A DNA stretch of 64,000 nucleotides from UBA4722 sp041690995 (GTDB taxonomy: Bacteria > Pseudomonadota > Gammaproteobacteria > DSM-16500), in NCBI GenBank assembly GCA_041690995.1, contig JBEPVM010000003.1, positions 7,872-71,871 of the forward strand. Direction: 5' to 3'. The position numbers and the translations under genes were made by a program. Positions 8,798-18,136 of the stretch are shown here, piece by piece (within the stretch, counting starts at the first letter, position 1; each line of letters opens with the position of its first letter). The notes below the pieces were generated by a model. It was given only the letters and a program-made list of their open reading frames with translations. It made no database searches and was not told the DNA's origin.

Positions 8798-10717
8798 ATG
8801 TTAATTGTGACTTTGCCAGATGGCACTGAAAAACACTTTCCAGGCGCTCTGACGGTAGCAGATATTGCAGCGAGTATCGGAGCGGGCTTAGCGAAAGCCG
8901 CGCTCGCAGGGAAAGTGGATGGTAAATTAGTTGATACCTCTTATTTAGTCGAGAAAAATGCGGCTGTTTCTATTGTAACGGATAAAGACCCATCGGCACT
9001 GGAAGTCATTCGACATTCTACGGCGCATTTACTTGCCCAAGCCGTGAAAATTTTATTTCCAAGCGCACAAGTGACCATTGGACCCGTGATTGAAAATGGG
9101 TTTTATTATGATTTCTCCTACGAACGCTCGTTTACACCTGAGGATTTAATTCGCATCGAAGAAAAAATGGCTGAGTTAACAAAACAAAATTTTCCAGTGA
9201 CACGAAAAATAATGGAGCGAGAAGCGGCTATTCAGTTTTTCCAAAGTATCGGCGAGAATTATAAAGCACAGATTATTAAAGATCTTCCTGCAGATAGCGT
9301 GTTAACGACTTATCAGCAAGGTGATTTTATTGATTTATGCCGTGGTCCGCATGTCCCTCACACTGGGAAATTGACTGCTTTTAAATTAACAAAATTAGCG
9401 GGGGCGTACTGGCGTGGTGATTCAAATAATGAAATGCTGCAACGTATTTATGGAACGGCGTGGACAGATAAAAAAACATTAGAAAATTATTTAAAGAATT
9501 TAGAAGAAGCAGAAAAACGAGATCATCGAAAAAGCGGCAAGACTCTGGATTTATTTCATTTCCAGGAAGAAGCCCCTGGTATGGTATTTTGGCATGCCAA
9601 TGGTTGGGCTATTTATCAGCAAATAAAAAACTATATTAGCCAAAAGATCAGTGTCCACACGTATGAAGAAATTGTCACCCCGCAACTGGTTGATCTTGAA
9701 TTATGGAAAAAATCCGGGCATTGGGGTATGTTTGGCGAAGAAATGTTTACTGTCACAGTAGACGATAGACAGTATGCATTAAAACCCATGAATTGCCCCT
9801 GTCATGTGCAAATATTCAAACAAGGTCTACGCAGTTATCGTGATTTACCGTTACGTTTCGCTGAATTTGGTTGTTGCCATCGCAACGAATTATCCGGTGC
9901 GATGCATGGATTAATGCGCGTGCGCCAGATGGTACAAGATGATGGCCATATTTTCTGTACTGAAGACCAAATCCAGTCAGAGTCTTTAAATTTTATTAAA
10001 TTATTAATGGATGTGTACCGTGATTTTGGTTTTAACACGATTATTCTTAAATTAGCGACTCGGCCAGCTAAACGCTTGGGTACGGATGAATTATGGGATA
10101 ATGCAGAAAATGCTTTATCTGAAGCGTTACGCCAGGCGGGTCTGACTTTTGAAGAAAAAAAAGGCGAAGGCGCTTTTTATGGCCCTAAAATTGAATTTCA
10201 CTTAAAAGATTGTATAGGTCGCACATGGCAATGTGGTACATTGCAGTTGGATTATTCTATGCCTGCGCGATTAGAAGCTTATTATATTGCTGAAGACAGC
10301 AGTAAAAAAGTACCCGTGATGTTACATAGAGCTATTTTAGGTTCGTTAGAACGATTTATTGGGATCTTATTAGAACATTATGCAGGCAAGTTACCTGTTT
10401 GGTTAGCGCCGACCCAAGCTGTTTTAATGAATATTACAGATCGTCAAGACGGTTATGTGAAAGAAATGACCTCTTTTTTGAAAAAACAAGGCATTAGAGT
10501 AAAATCGGACTTGAGAAATGAGAAGATTGGCTATAAAATCCGCGAGCATACATTACAGTGTGTGCCTTATTTGTTAGTGGTCGGGGATCGCGAAGCAGAA
10601 ACACGCACTGTTTCAGTGCGCACGCAGCAAGGTGTTGATCTGGGTAGTTTATCTATTGAGAAATGCTTAGACTTGATAAATCAAGCCATTGCGATGCGTG
10701 GCCGACTTGACGATTGA
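8798..10717 (+). CDS. thrS: threonyl-tRNA synthetase
   Basis: Charges tRNA-Thr. Domains in order: TGS domain (residues 1-60, MLIVTLPDGTEKHF), editing domain with HSTAHLLAQAV and DLCRGPHVP, class II catalytic core with the zinc-binding region MNCPCHVQIF and HGLMRVRQMVQDDGHIFC, and a C-terminal anticodon-binding domain. The 639-residue length matches the family. ATG 8798 is taken because family members begin at this point; a TTG three codons earlier is less likely. It heads the thrS-infC-rpmI-rplT block conserved in gammaproteobacteria. Confidence 0.97.
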   Translation: MLIVTLPDGTEKHFPGALTVADIAASIGAGLAKAALAGKVDGKLVDTSYLVEKNAAVSIVTDKDPSALEVIRHSTAHLLAQAVKILFPSAQVTIGPVIENGFYYDFSYERSFTPEDLIRIEEKMAELTKQNFPVTRKIMEREAAIQFFQSIGENYKAQIIKDLPADSVLTTYQQGDFIDLCRGPHVPHTGKLTAFKLTKLAGAYWRGDSNNEMLQRIYGTAWTDKKTLENYLKNLEEAEKRDHRKSGKTLDLFHFQEEAPGMVFWHANGWAIYQQIKNYISQKISVHTYEEIVTPQLVDLELWKKSGHWGMFGEEMFTVTVDDRQYALKPMNCPCHVQIFKQGLRSYRDLPLRFAEFGCCHRNELSGAMHGLMRVRQMVQDDGHIFCTEDQIQSESLNFIKLLMDVYRDFGFNTIILKLATRPAKRLGTDELWDNAENALSEALRQAGLTFEEKKGEGAFYGPKIEFHLKDCIGRTWQCGTLQLDYSMPARLEAYYIAEDSSKKVPVMLHRAILGSLERFIGILLEHYAGKLPVWLAPTQAVLMNITDRQDGYVKEMTSFLKKQGIRVKSDLRNEKIGYKIREHTLQCVPYLLVVGDREAETRTVSVRTQQGVDLGSLSIEKCLDLINQAIAMRGRLDD

Positions 10718-10733
10718 TTAGGAGGAAGTGAGA

Positions 10734-11252
10734 ATTAGCACTGAAAAAAAACCGCGTATCAATGAAGAAATTAGAGTCCCTGAAGTGCGATTAATTGGTG
10801 CAGACGGTGGCCAGTTAGGGGTTGTCTCTATAGAAGAAGCAAGACGCTTAAGCGAAGAAAGTGGTGCAGACCTGGTTGAATTGTCACCTGATGCAAAGCC
10901 ACCTGTTTGTCGAGTGATGAATTTTGGTAAGTTTACTTATCAACAAAATAAACGCAAAGCAGCAGCGAAGAAAAAACAGAAACAAGTGCATCTGAAAGAA
11001 GTAAAGTTACGTTCTGCGACAGAGGAAGGTGACTATCAAGTAAAGTTACGCAACATCATCCGTTTCTTGTCAAATGGTGATAAAGCCAAAATAACTTTAC
11101 GCTTTCGTGGACGTGAAATGACCCATCTTGAGCTTGGGATGAAACTCATGGAGCGTCTGATGGCAGATTTAGTAGAGCACGGTATCGTTGAGCAGCGCCC
11201 AAAAATGGAAGGCCGCCAGATGGTGATGGTGTTAGGGCCAAAGAAAAAATAA
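10734..11252 (+). CDS. infC: translation initiation factor IF-3, ATT start codon
   Basis: IF-3 binds the 30S subunit, prevents 50S joining and proofreads the start codon. The protein has the N-terminal RINEEIRVPEVRLIG region, a charged lysine-rich linker and the C-terminal domain ending VMVLGPKKK (172 residues). The start is an ATT at 10734: GGAGG at 10721-10725 is 8 bases upstream, while an in-frame GTG at 10728 is only 2 bases from it. AUU is the classic infC start in enterobacteria, where IF-3 represses its own translation by discriminating against non-standard codons. The same feedback is likely here. Confidence 0.95.
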   Translation: MSTEKKPRINEEIRVPEVRLIGADGGQLGVVSIEEARRLSEESGADLVELSPDAKPPVCRVMNFGKFTYQQNKRKAAAKKKQKQVHLKEVKLRSATEEGDYQVKLRNIIRFLSNGDKAKITLRFRGREMTHLELGMKLMERLMADLVEHGIVEQRPKMEGRQMVMVLGPKKK

Positions 11253-11285
11253 ATTATTAAGTGACTTAATTTGGAGTGTAAAGTA

Positions 11286-11474
11286 ATGCCAAAGTTAAAA
11301 ACCAATCGTGGCGCGGCAAAGCGCTTTAGAGCGACAGCCAATGGTTTTAAGTGCCGTCGTTCTTTTCGTAATCATATTTTAACGAAAAAAACGACCAAAA
11401 ATAAACGCCAAATGCGTGCAACAGGCAGAGTTAATGAATCCGATGTGCGGTCAGTATCACGCATGTTGCCATAA
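11286..11474 (+). CDS. rpmI: 50S ribosomal protein L35
   Basis: A small basic ribosomal protein of 62 residues, beginning MPKLKTNRGAAKRF and ending with the RSVSRMLP-type tail. The start is ATG 11286 preceded by a GGAG-type site; the upstream extension to 11271 does not fit the family. It sits between infC and rplT as in most bacteria. In enterobacteria rpmI and rplT translation is repressed by L20 binding the leader; conservation of that control here is not visible from sequence alone. Confidence 0.96.
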   Translation: MPKLKTNRGAAKRFRATANGFKCRRSFRNHILTKKTTKNKRQMRATGRVNESDVRSVSRMLP

Positions 11475-11573
11475 TAACTAGGTCCATTACGGGGTCTTTG
11501 ACTATGTGCAAAAAGTTCGGACTTTGCCTGTTAGAACATGAGCGCTTACAATAAATGAGAGAGGAAATACATC

Positions 11574-11930
11574 ATGGCAAGAGTTAAAAGAGGAGTCACC
11601 GCACGAGCGAGACATAAAAAAGTACTCGATAAAGCGAAAGGTTATTACGGTGCTCGTAGTCGAGTTTTTCGTGCTGCAAATCAAGCGGTTATTAAAGCAG
11701 GACAATATTCGTATCGAGATCGTCGTGTTCGTCGCCGTGAATTCAGATCATTGTGGATTATTCGTATCAATGCAGCAGCTCGTGAATGTGGTTTGAGTTA
11801 TAGCGTCTTGATGAATGGCTTGAAAAAAGCAGCCATTACGATTGATCGCAAAGTGTTAGCAGATATTGCAGTACATGATCGAGCTGCATTTGCAGCGATA
11901 GCAAATGAAGCTAAGCAAAGTTTAGTATAA
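11574..11930 (+). CDS. rplT: 50S ribosomal protein L20
   Basis: An early 23S rRNA-binding assembly protein of 118 residues. It has the ARVKRGVTARARHKKVLDKA N-terminal basic extension and the RDRRVRRREFRSLWI.RINAA core. A GAGAGGAAA site precedes the ATG. The 99-base gap from rpmI is longer than usual and could hold the leader structure bound by L20. A MITE-like element starts three bases after its stop codon. Confidence 0.97.
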   Translation: MARVKRGVTARARHKKVLDKAKGYYGARSRVFRAANQAVIKAGQYSYRDRRVRRREFRSLWIIRINAAARECGLSYSVLMNGLKKAAITIDRKVLADIAVHDRAAFAAIANEAKQSLV

Positions 11931-11932
11931 GA

Positions 11933-12201
11933 TAGGGTGGATTAAGGTACACAATGGGGATATAGCAAACACTTGTTCGAGGACATTAGCAGAGCCTGTC
12001 ACCCCGCAAAAAACGCGCCTCGTTTTTTGCAAGAACATAGTGTGCTACCCATAGTTGCTGACCAGACCCCGCACAAATTATCGTGCCAAGCCTCTAATTC
12101 TCTTTATTACTGAGAACGATAATTTTGCGGGGTGACAGGCTCTGCTAATGTCCTCGAACAAGTGTTTGGTATGTTCCCAGTCTATCCACTAATCCGCCCT
12201 A
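11933..12201. mobile_element. MITE-like inverted-repeat element, about 269 bp
   Basis: A perfect 46-bp inverted repeat (11966-12011 versus 12123-12168, arm beginning CAAACACTTGTTCGAGGAC) surrounds about 110 bases of unique sequence. Imperfect outer copies extend it to TAGGGTGGATTA at 11933-11944 and its inverse TAATCCGCCCTA at 12190-12201. There is no coding capacity, so it fits a non-autonomous miniature inverted-repeat element. I could not define a target duplication. It sits between rplT and pheS and may terminate or fold in the transcript, uncoupling pheST from the upstream operon. Confidence 0.75.
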
Positions 12202-12246
12202 CATTCTTAATGGCAGTGAGAATTTTGATTGGATATTATATTTCCC

Positions 12247-13260
12247 ATGGCAGATCTTGATAATTTAGTCCATCAGGCAAAAGAAGAAATTTTTGCCGCC
12301 GATAACTTAAAAATACTCGATGAGTATCGCGTGCTTTATCTTGGTAAAAAAGGCAAGCTCACCGAATTTTTAAAAAGTTTAGGTCAACTTCCGCCTGACG
12401 AGCGCCCTCGACTCGGACAAAAAGTCAATCAAGCAAAACAACAACTCCAGGAAATGATTGAACAGCGTGTATCCTTATTACAAAAAAATCAAATTGCTCA
12501 ACAGCTCGCGGCAGATAAAGTAGATATTACTTTACCAGGACGGAGCCAGTCTTTAGGTAGTATTCATCCTGTCACAAAAACATCTGAGCGCATTAAATCA
12601 CTGTTTAGGCAGATGGGGTTTTCTATGATAGAAGGACCCGAGATAGAAGACGATTATCACAATTTCGCTGCACTTAATATTCCGCTCTTCCATCCTGCGC
12701 GTGCCATGCAAGATACTTTTTATTTTGCAGACAATACGTTATTACGTACTCAGATGTCACCTGTCCAAATTCGTGCGATGAATAGTATCCCACCCCCTTT
12801 ACGCATTATTGCAATGGGTCGCGTTTATAGACGGGATTTTGATTTAACACACACACCGATGTTTCATCAAATAGAAGGGTTAATGTTATCAGAAGACAGC
12901 ACTTTTGCTGATCTTAAAGGAATTTTAACCCAATTTTTACAAGCATTTTTTGAAAAATCTATCGCCATTCGGTTCAGAGCGTCTTATTTTCCATTTACAG
13001 AACCTTCCGCAGAAGTGGATATTGGCTGTTTAAGCTGTGATAGCCAAGGCTGCCGAATTTGCAAAAACACAGGATGGTTAGAAGTGTTAGGTTGCGGTAT
13101 GGTACATCCCAACGTGCTTCAATCCGTAGGCATTGATAGTGAACGTTACATAGGCTGGGCATTTGGTGCGGGATTAGATCGTTTAACGATGCTGCGTTAT
13201 CGCATTGCTGATTTGCGTTCTTTATTTGAAAATGATGTACGATTTTTAAGGCAGTTTTAA
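12247..13260 (+). CDS. pheS: phenylalanyl-tRNA synthetase alpha subunit
   Basis: The alpha subunit of the alpha2beta2 PheRS, carrying the class II catalytic core. It has an N-terminal coiled coil (residues 1-80), YRRDFDLTHTPMFHQIEGL and FPFTEPSAEVD, and ends LRSLFENDVRFLRQF. A four-cysteine insertion (CLSC, then CRIC, within VDIGCLSCDSQGCRICKN) precedes WLEVLGCGMVHPNVL and may be a small zinc knuckle; E. coli PheS lacks it. ATG 12247 begins MADLDNLV as in the family; the TTG upstream is unlikely. It is directly followed by pheT. Confidence 0.96.
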   Translation: MADLDNLVHQAKEEIFAADNLKILDEYRVLYLGKKGKLTEFLKSLGQLPPDERPRLGQKVNQAKQQLQEMIEQRVSLLQKNQIAQQLAADKVDITLPGRSQSLGSIHPVTKTSERIKSLFRQMGFSMIEGPEIEDDYHNFAALNIPLFHPARAMQDTFYFADNTLLRTQMSPVQIRAMNSIPPPLRIIAMGRVYRRDFDLTHTPMFHQIEGLMLSEDSTFADLKGILTQFLQAFFEKSIAIRFRASYFPFTEPSAEVDIGCLSCDSQGCRICKNTGWLEVLGCGMVHPNVLQSVGIDSERYIGWAFGAGLDRLTMLRYRIADLRSLFENDVRFLRQF

Positions 13261-13261
13261 T

Positions 13262-15655
13262 ATGAAAATAAGTACGTCATGGCTGCGCGAGTGGGTTAAC
13301 CCAGCATTATCAACAAAAGCGCTATGTGAAAAACTGACCATGGCAGGTTTAGAAGTAGAATCCCTGACACCTATCGCAGAAAAATTTTCCTCTGTTGTGA
13401 TCGCGCAAATTATCCATATTGAAAAACATCCAGAAGCAGACCGATTGCAAGTTTGCCAAGTCAATGTGGGTCAAACAGAGCTTTTAACGATAGTCTGTGG
13501 TGCGAAGAATATTAAAGAAGGTATGAAAGTACCTGCTGCTTTGGTGGGTGCTATTTTACCCAATAATATTACTATTACACGCAGTAAATTACGTGGCGTG
13601 GTTTCTAACGGCATGCTTTGTTCAGGTCGTGAATTGACATTGACAGAAGACTCCCATGGCATCTTTGAACTTCCCAAAGAGGCACCCATTGGCCAAGACG
13701 TATGGGATTATCTTAAATTATCTGACGAAGTGATGGATATTTCTATCACACCTAATCGAGGAGATTGTTTAAGCGCACAAGGGCTTGCTAGAGAAATCGC
13801 CGCGATTACTGAGTGTGGAATATATAATTTGCTTTCTATTCCAGAAACAAAAGCTATTACCTCTGATCAATTACCTATTACTATTCATGAGCCAGAAGCT
13901 TGCCCACATTATGCAGGACGCATTATTACCCATGTTAAAACAGATGCACCCACGCCTCTGTGGTTGCAAGAAAGATTACGCCGCTCAGGTATTCGCAGTA
14001 TTAGTGCCATTGTGGATGTCATGAATTATGTCATGCTGGAACTCGGTCAACCGATGCATGCGTTTGATCTTCAGAAAATTTCAGATAGCATCCAAGTGCG
14101 TATGGCCAACCCATCAGAAGAATTAATCCTGTTAGATGGTCAAACCATTCAATTATCTTCCGATACCTTAATCATCGCCGATAGTCAAAAACCCCTTGCA
14201 ATGGCAGGTGTGATGGGTGGATTAGATTCAGGCGTCAGTTCAACGACACAACATATTTTTCTTGAAAGTGCATTCTTTAACGCGACAACGATTGCACGTA
14301 CCCGACAAAAATATCATTTAGGTTCAGAGTCATCACATCGTTTTGAACGGAGTATTGATCCCACACAACAAATCAAAGCCATTGAACGCGCTACTGAATT
14401 ATTGCTTACGATTGTTGGCGGACAACCTGGTCCTATTATTACTAAAGTTGAATCAGACTATTTACCCTCCTCGAAAAAAATTCAGTTACGCATACCAAGA
14501 ATCCAGAAAATACTGGGATTTTTGATTGAAGAGTTAGTGATCGAATCGATTTTAAAACGACTCGGATTTTCCATTGAAAAAAATGCGACAGCATGGCAAG
14601 TGACAGTGCCTGCCTATCGCGCTGATATTGCCTTAGAAATTGATTTGATCGAAGAAATTATTCGTTTATATGGTTACGATCAATTGCCTCTTCATCAAAC
14701 AACAGGGACATTAGCTATTCATGCTCATACGACCAATGTCATACCTCTATTACGAGAATCGCTTTGCAATTTAGGTTATCAAGAAGTGATTACCTATAGT
14801 TTTATTGATGCAAACCGACAAAAAATGTTTGATCCTGATCGCCAACCTCTTGCACTTCTTAATCCGATTACAGCCGATATGTCCGTGATGCGCACGCAGC
14901 TTTGGCCAGGGTTAGTCGATACATTGTTGTATAACCAAAACCGTCAGCAATCGCGTGTTCGTTTATTCGAAACAGGCTTACGTTTTTTACTACATGATCA
15001 AAATGTCATACAACAAAAAGTGATTAGCGGGTTGATAAGCGGCACAGCATTACCTGAACAGTGGGGCATCATAGCGCGCCCCCTTGATTATTTTGATTTG
15101 AAAGGAGACTTAGAAAATAGCATTCGATCTTTACTACCCGCATCCTCGGTCACTGATTTTATCTTTAAACCCAGCCAACATCCTGCGCTACACCCAGGAC
15201 AAGCGGCAGAGATATATTATAAAGATCATTTTTTGGGTATTCTTGGCGCATTACATCCTAGTATTGTTCAAGAGATAGGCATAATTGGAAATGTATTTGT
15301 CTTCGAGCTATTACTAGATGAGTTAGATACGTTATGCGCCTCTTATGCTCCCGTTCAGATAGAGTTATCTAAATTTCCAGAAATTCGCCGAGATATTGCT
15401 ATTTATGTCGATCAAACTGTACCATCACAACAAATTCAGGATACAATAGCAGAAGTGGGCGGTCAGCTGTTAAAGGAGGTTAACGTCTTTGACGTATACC
15501 AAGGTAAAGGAGTTCCACCCAATCGAAAAAGTATTGCCTTAGCCTTAATCTTACAACACGCATCGCGCACTTTATTGGATGAAGAGGTTGCAGATATTAT
15601 AGATACAATAATATCTGCTCTTAAACAGAGGTTTGCTGCTGAATTAAGGGGCTAA
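13262..15655 (+). CDS. pheT: phenylalanyl-tRNA synthetase beta subunit
   Basis: The beta subunit of PheRS, 797 residues. Domains in order: N-terminal WLREWVNPALSTKALCEKLTMAG segment, tRNA-binding (EMAP-like) domain with VCGAKNIKEGMKV, B3/B4 editing domain around VMNYVMLELGQPMHAFDL, B5 DNA-binding-like domain, a catalytic-like core domain, and the C-terminal anticodon-binding domain starting SKFPEIRRDIAIYVD. All expected domains are present and the length is normal. One base separates it from pheS. Confidence 0.97.
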   Translation: MKISTSWLREWVNPALSTKALCEKLTMAGLEVESLTPIAEKFSSVVIAQIIHIEKHPEADRLQVCQVNVGQTELLTIVCGAKNIKEGMKVPAALVGAILPNNITITRSKLRGVVSNGMLCSGRELTLTEDSHGIFELPKEAPIGQDVWDYLKLSDEVMDISITPNRGDCLSAQGLAREIAAITECGIYNLLSIPETKAITSDQLPITIHEPEACPHYAGRIITHVKTDAPTPLWLQERLRRSGIRSISAIVDVMNYVMLELGQPMHAFDLQKISDSIQVRMANPSEELILLDGQTIQLSSDTLIIADSQKPLAMAGVMGGLDSGVSSTTQHIFLESAFFNATTIARTRQKYHLGSESSHRFERSIDPTQQIKAIERATELLLTIVGGQPGPIITKVESDYLPSSKKIQLRIPRIQKILGFLIEELVIESILKRLGFSIEKNATAWQVTVPAYRADIALEIDLIEEIIRLYGYDQLPLHQTTGTLAIHAHTTNVIPLLRESLCNLGYQEVITYSFIDANRQKMFDPDRQPLALLNPITADMSVMRTQLWPGLVDTLLYNQNRQQSRVRLFETGLRFLLHDQNVIQQKVISGLISGTALPEQWGIIARPLDYFDLKGDLENSIRSLLPASSVTDFIFKPSQHPALHPGQAAEIYYKDHFLGILGALHPSIVQEIGIIGNVFVFELLLDELDTLCASYAPVQIELSKFPEIRRDIAIYVDQTVPSQQIQDTIAEVGGQLLKEVNVFDVYQGKGVPPNRKSIALALILQHASRTLLDEEVADIIDTIISALKQRFAAELRG

Positions 15656-15659
15656 GCTT

Positions 15660-15992
15660 ATGTCACTCACGAAAGCAGATATTGCGACAGGTCTATTTGA
15701 GGAAATTGGTTTAACGAAACGCGAAGCAAAAGAAATTGTAGAGCTCTTTTTTGGGCAGATTTCTGAAACGCTCATAAAAGGCCAGCAAGTGAAAATTTCT
15801 GGCTTTGGTAATTTTGAATTAAATGACAAAAAGGAGCGACCTGGACGGAATCCAAAAACAGGCGAGAGGATTCCTGTTTCTGCGAGAAGGGTGGTGACAT
15901 TCCTAAGCGGACAGAAGTTGCGAGCACGCGTGGAGCTTTATGCAGGGAAGGAAAGAGAAAAGAGCCATGGCACTGATTCAGTCGAAGAATAG
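15660..15992 (+). CDS. ihfA: integration host factor alpha subunit
   Basis: A DNA-bending nucleoid protein that pairs with IhfB. The HU/IHF fold is clear: LTKADIATGLFEEIGLTKRE helices, the GFGNFEL saddle and the flexible arm RPGRNPKTGERIPVSARRVV carrying the intercalating proline. At 110 residues it is slightly longer than E. coli IhfA (99) because of a charged C-terminal tail. Its position directly after pheT is the standard gammaproteobacterial order, and its 3' end overlaps the start of the MerR-type gene. Confidence 0.95.
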   Translation: MSLTKADIATGLFEEIGLTKREAKEIVELFFGQISETLIKGQQVKISGFGNFELNDKKERPGRNPKTGERIPVSARRVVTFLSGQKLRARVELYAGKEREKSHGTDSVEE

Positions 15993-16344
15993 TCAAGCAC
16001 CTCTGCCGCCTATACCCAATAAACGGTATTTCACCATTGGTGAAGCAGGGGGCTTGTGTGATTTAAAACCGCATGTATTGCGCTATTGGGAACAAGAATT
16101 TTCTCAATTAAGCCCAGTCAAGCGGCGTGGTAACCGGCGTTACTATCAACAAAAAGATATATTAATAGTGCGTCAAATACGTCAGTTGCTTTATAATGAC
16201 GGTTTTACGATTGAGGGTGCGCGAGCTAAATTGTCAAGCGCGTCTTTATCCAATGCAGTAAAAGAAACTCAGCCTGTAGAAACGAATGGAATTGTAAAAA
16301 AACTCATTGCAGATCTTGAGAATATTTTGGAAAAATTAAAATAA
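15967..16344 (+). CDS. MerR-family transcriptional regulator
   Basis: A winged-helix MerR-type DNA-binding domain spans about residues 20-90: YFTIGEAGGLCDLKPHVLRY, then WEQEFSQLSPVKRRGNRRYY. It is followed by a short C-terminal helix (VKKLIADLENILEKLK) probably used for dimerisation; there is no metal-binding cysteine set. This is the conserved small MerR gene that follows ihfA in many gammaproteobacteria; its target is unknown. ATG 15967 lies inside ihfA (26-base overlap), implying coupling. Confidence 0.9.
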   Translation: MALIQSKNSQAPLPPIPNKRYFTIGEAGGLCDLKPHVLRYWEQEFSQLSPVKRRGNRRYYQQKDILIVRQIRQLLYNDGFTIEGARAKLSSASLSNAVKETQPVETNGIVKKLIADLENILEKLK

Positions 16345-16356
16345 GTACAAGCATAA

Positions 16357-16433
16357 CGGGGCGTGGCGCAGCCTGGTAGCGCACTTGCTTGGGGTGCAAG
16401 TGGTCGCCGGTTCAAATCCGGCCGTCCCGACCA
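16357..16433 (+). tRNA. tRNA-Pro (anticodon GGG)
   Basis: Acceptor CGGGGCG pairs with CGTCCCG (one G-T), then discriminator A and an encoded CCA. The anticodon stem CTTGC/GCAAG holds loop TTGGGGT, so positions 34-36 are GGG. The T arm GCCGG-TTCAAAT-CCGGC is complete. It follows ihfA-merR, the usual order, and may be cotranscribed with them. Confidence 0.95.
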
Positions 16434-16459
16434 ATCTCTATTAGGAAGGATATGCCATC

Positions 16460-18130
16460 ATGGAAAGGACTTTTTTAAAAAAACCATGGCTTACAAGTTA
16501 CCCCAAAAATGTTCCTGCTGAGATTGACTCGAATGCTTATCAATCCCTCGTTGAGATTCTTGAACAAGCCTCTCATCAATTCAGTCAAAAGCCTGCTTAT
16601 TATAATTTAGGTGTGACGCTGACTTATCAGCAGATTGATCATTATTCACGAGCATTTGCTGCGTATTTACAACAAGTGCTTAAGCTTAAAAAAGGCGAAC
16701 GCATTGCGTTGATGATGCCTAATATATTGCAATATCCAGTCGCGATTTTTGGTGCATTGCGCGCAGGGCTTATTATTGTGAATGTTAATCCGCTTTATAC
16801 GACACCTGAATTAGTCTATCAACTAAAGGATTCAGGCGCTGAAACGATAGTTGTACTGGCTAATTTTACGGATACAGTCGAAAAAGCATTAGCCTCCATT
16901 TCTTTAAAAAATATTATCGTGACTGAGCTGGGTGATTTGTTCCCACAGCCTAAGGCATGGTTTGTGCATTTTTATTTTAAATATATCAAGAAAAAAATTC
17001 CGCATTGCCGAATTCCGCAAGTGATTCGCTTCAAACAATTACTGATGGAAGGCGAAAAATTATCTTTAGAGCCTGTGGTGATCCATCATCATGATATTGC
17101 TTTTTTGCAATATACAGGAGGTACAACAGGCATCGCTAAAGGCGCCATGCTCACGCACCGTAATATGGTAGCGAATGTGTTACAAGCAGAGGCTTGGTTT
17201 AGTCAAATAATGAAACCAGGTGAAGAAATAATGATGACTGCATTACCGTTGTACCATATTTTTTCTTTGCTGGCGAATTGCTTATTAATAACAAAAATAG
17301 GTGGCCTTAGTGTTTTAATAACGAACCCACGGGATATTCCACAGATGATTTCTGAAATGCGTCGATTTAAGTTGACGATTATCACCGGTGTTAATACGTT
17401 ATTTAATGCCTTACTTAATCATAAAAAATTTGCAGCATTGGATTTTTCCAGCTTAAAAATAACACTCGGCGGGGGTGCCGCTGTGCAACGTATTATTGCT
17501 GAAAAATGGCAAAAAATGACAGGTGTTCCTTTGTTAGAAGCTTATGGGCTTACGGAGACATCGCCTTGTGTGACTATTAATCCAGCTAATTTAAAAACCT
17601 ATAATGGAACGATAGGGTTACCTGTTTCATCCACAACGATAGCGATTTTAGATGAAGCAGGTCATGAAATGTCTTTAGGTGAGCCAGGTGAATTAGCAGT
17701 GAAAGGTCCGCAAGTCATGCGCGGATATTGGCGAAATCCTGTCGAAACACATAAAGTATTTACGCCAGATCATTGGTTGCTAACAGGCGATATCGCATCT
17801 GTTGATTCAAATGGTTTTGTGCGTATTTTAGAACGTAAAAAAAATATGATTTTAGTGTCTGGGTTTAATGTGTATCCGAATGAAGTTGAAGATGTGATGA
17901 TGAATATCCCAGGTGTACGAGAAGCGGCTGTGATTGGTGTTCCCGATACCACGACAGGTGAAGCAGTGAAAGCATTTATTGTGAAAAGTGATGCTGGCTT
18001 AACAGAAGAGATTATTTTGCGTTTTTGCCAGGAAAATTTGACAGGCTATAAACGCCCAAAGTATATTGAATTTCGAGATGAGTTACCTAAATCCCCTGTC
18101 GGAAAAATTTTGCATCGCGCGCTGCGGTAA
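16460..18130 (+). CDS. fadD: long-chain fatty acid-CoA ligase
   Basis: Activates fatty acids to acyl-CoA via acyl-AMP. ANL-superfamily motifs are present: the P-loop YTGGTTGIAKGAMLTHRN, the A5 region EAYGLTETSPCVTIN, LLTGDIASVDSNGFVRILER, and the C-terminal catalytic lysine in KSPVGKILHRALR. The 556-residue length and the N-terminal linker motif match FadD-type ligases rather than acetyl-CoA synthetases. A clear ribosome site (AGGAAGGA) precedes the ATG. No other beta-oxidation gene is nearby; it may serve imported host lipids or phospholipid turnover. Confidence 0.92.
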   Translation: MERTFLKKPWLTSYPKNVPAEIDSNAYQSLVEILEQASHQFSQKPAYYNLGVTLTYQQIDHYSRAFAAYLQQVLKLKKGERIALMMPNILQYPVAIFGALRAGLIIVNVNPLYTTPELVYQLKDSGAETIVVLANFTDTVEKALASISLKNIIVTELGDLFPQPKAWFVHFYFKYIKKKIPHCRIPQVIRFKQLLMEGEKLSLEPVVIHHHDIAFLQYTGGTTGIAKGAMLTHRNMVANVLQAEAWFSQIMKPGEEIMMTALPLYHIFSLLANCLLITKIGGLSVLITNPRDIPQMISEMRRFKLTIITGVNTLFNALLNHKKFAALDFSSLKITLGGGAAVQRIIAEKWQKMTGVPLLEAYGLTETSPCVTINPANLKTYNGTIGLPVSSTTIAILDEAGHEMSLGEPGELAVKGPQVMRGYWRNPVETHKVFTPDHWLLTGDIASVDSNGFVRILERKKNMILVSGFNVYPNEVEDVMMNIPGVREAAVIGVPDTTTGEAVKAFIVKSDAGLTEEIILRFCQENLTGYKRPKYIEFRDELPKSPVGKILHRALR

Positions 18131-18136
18131 CCTTCA

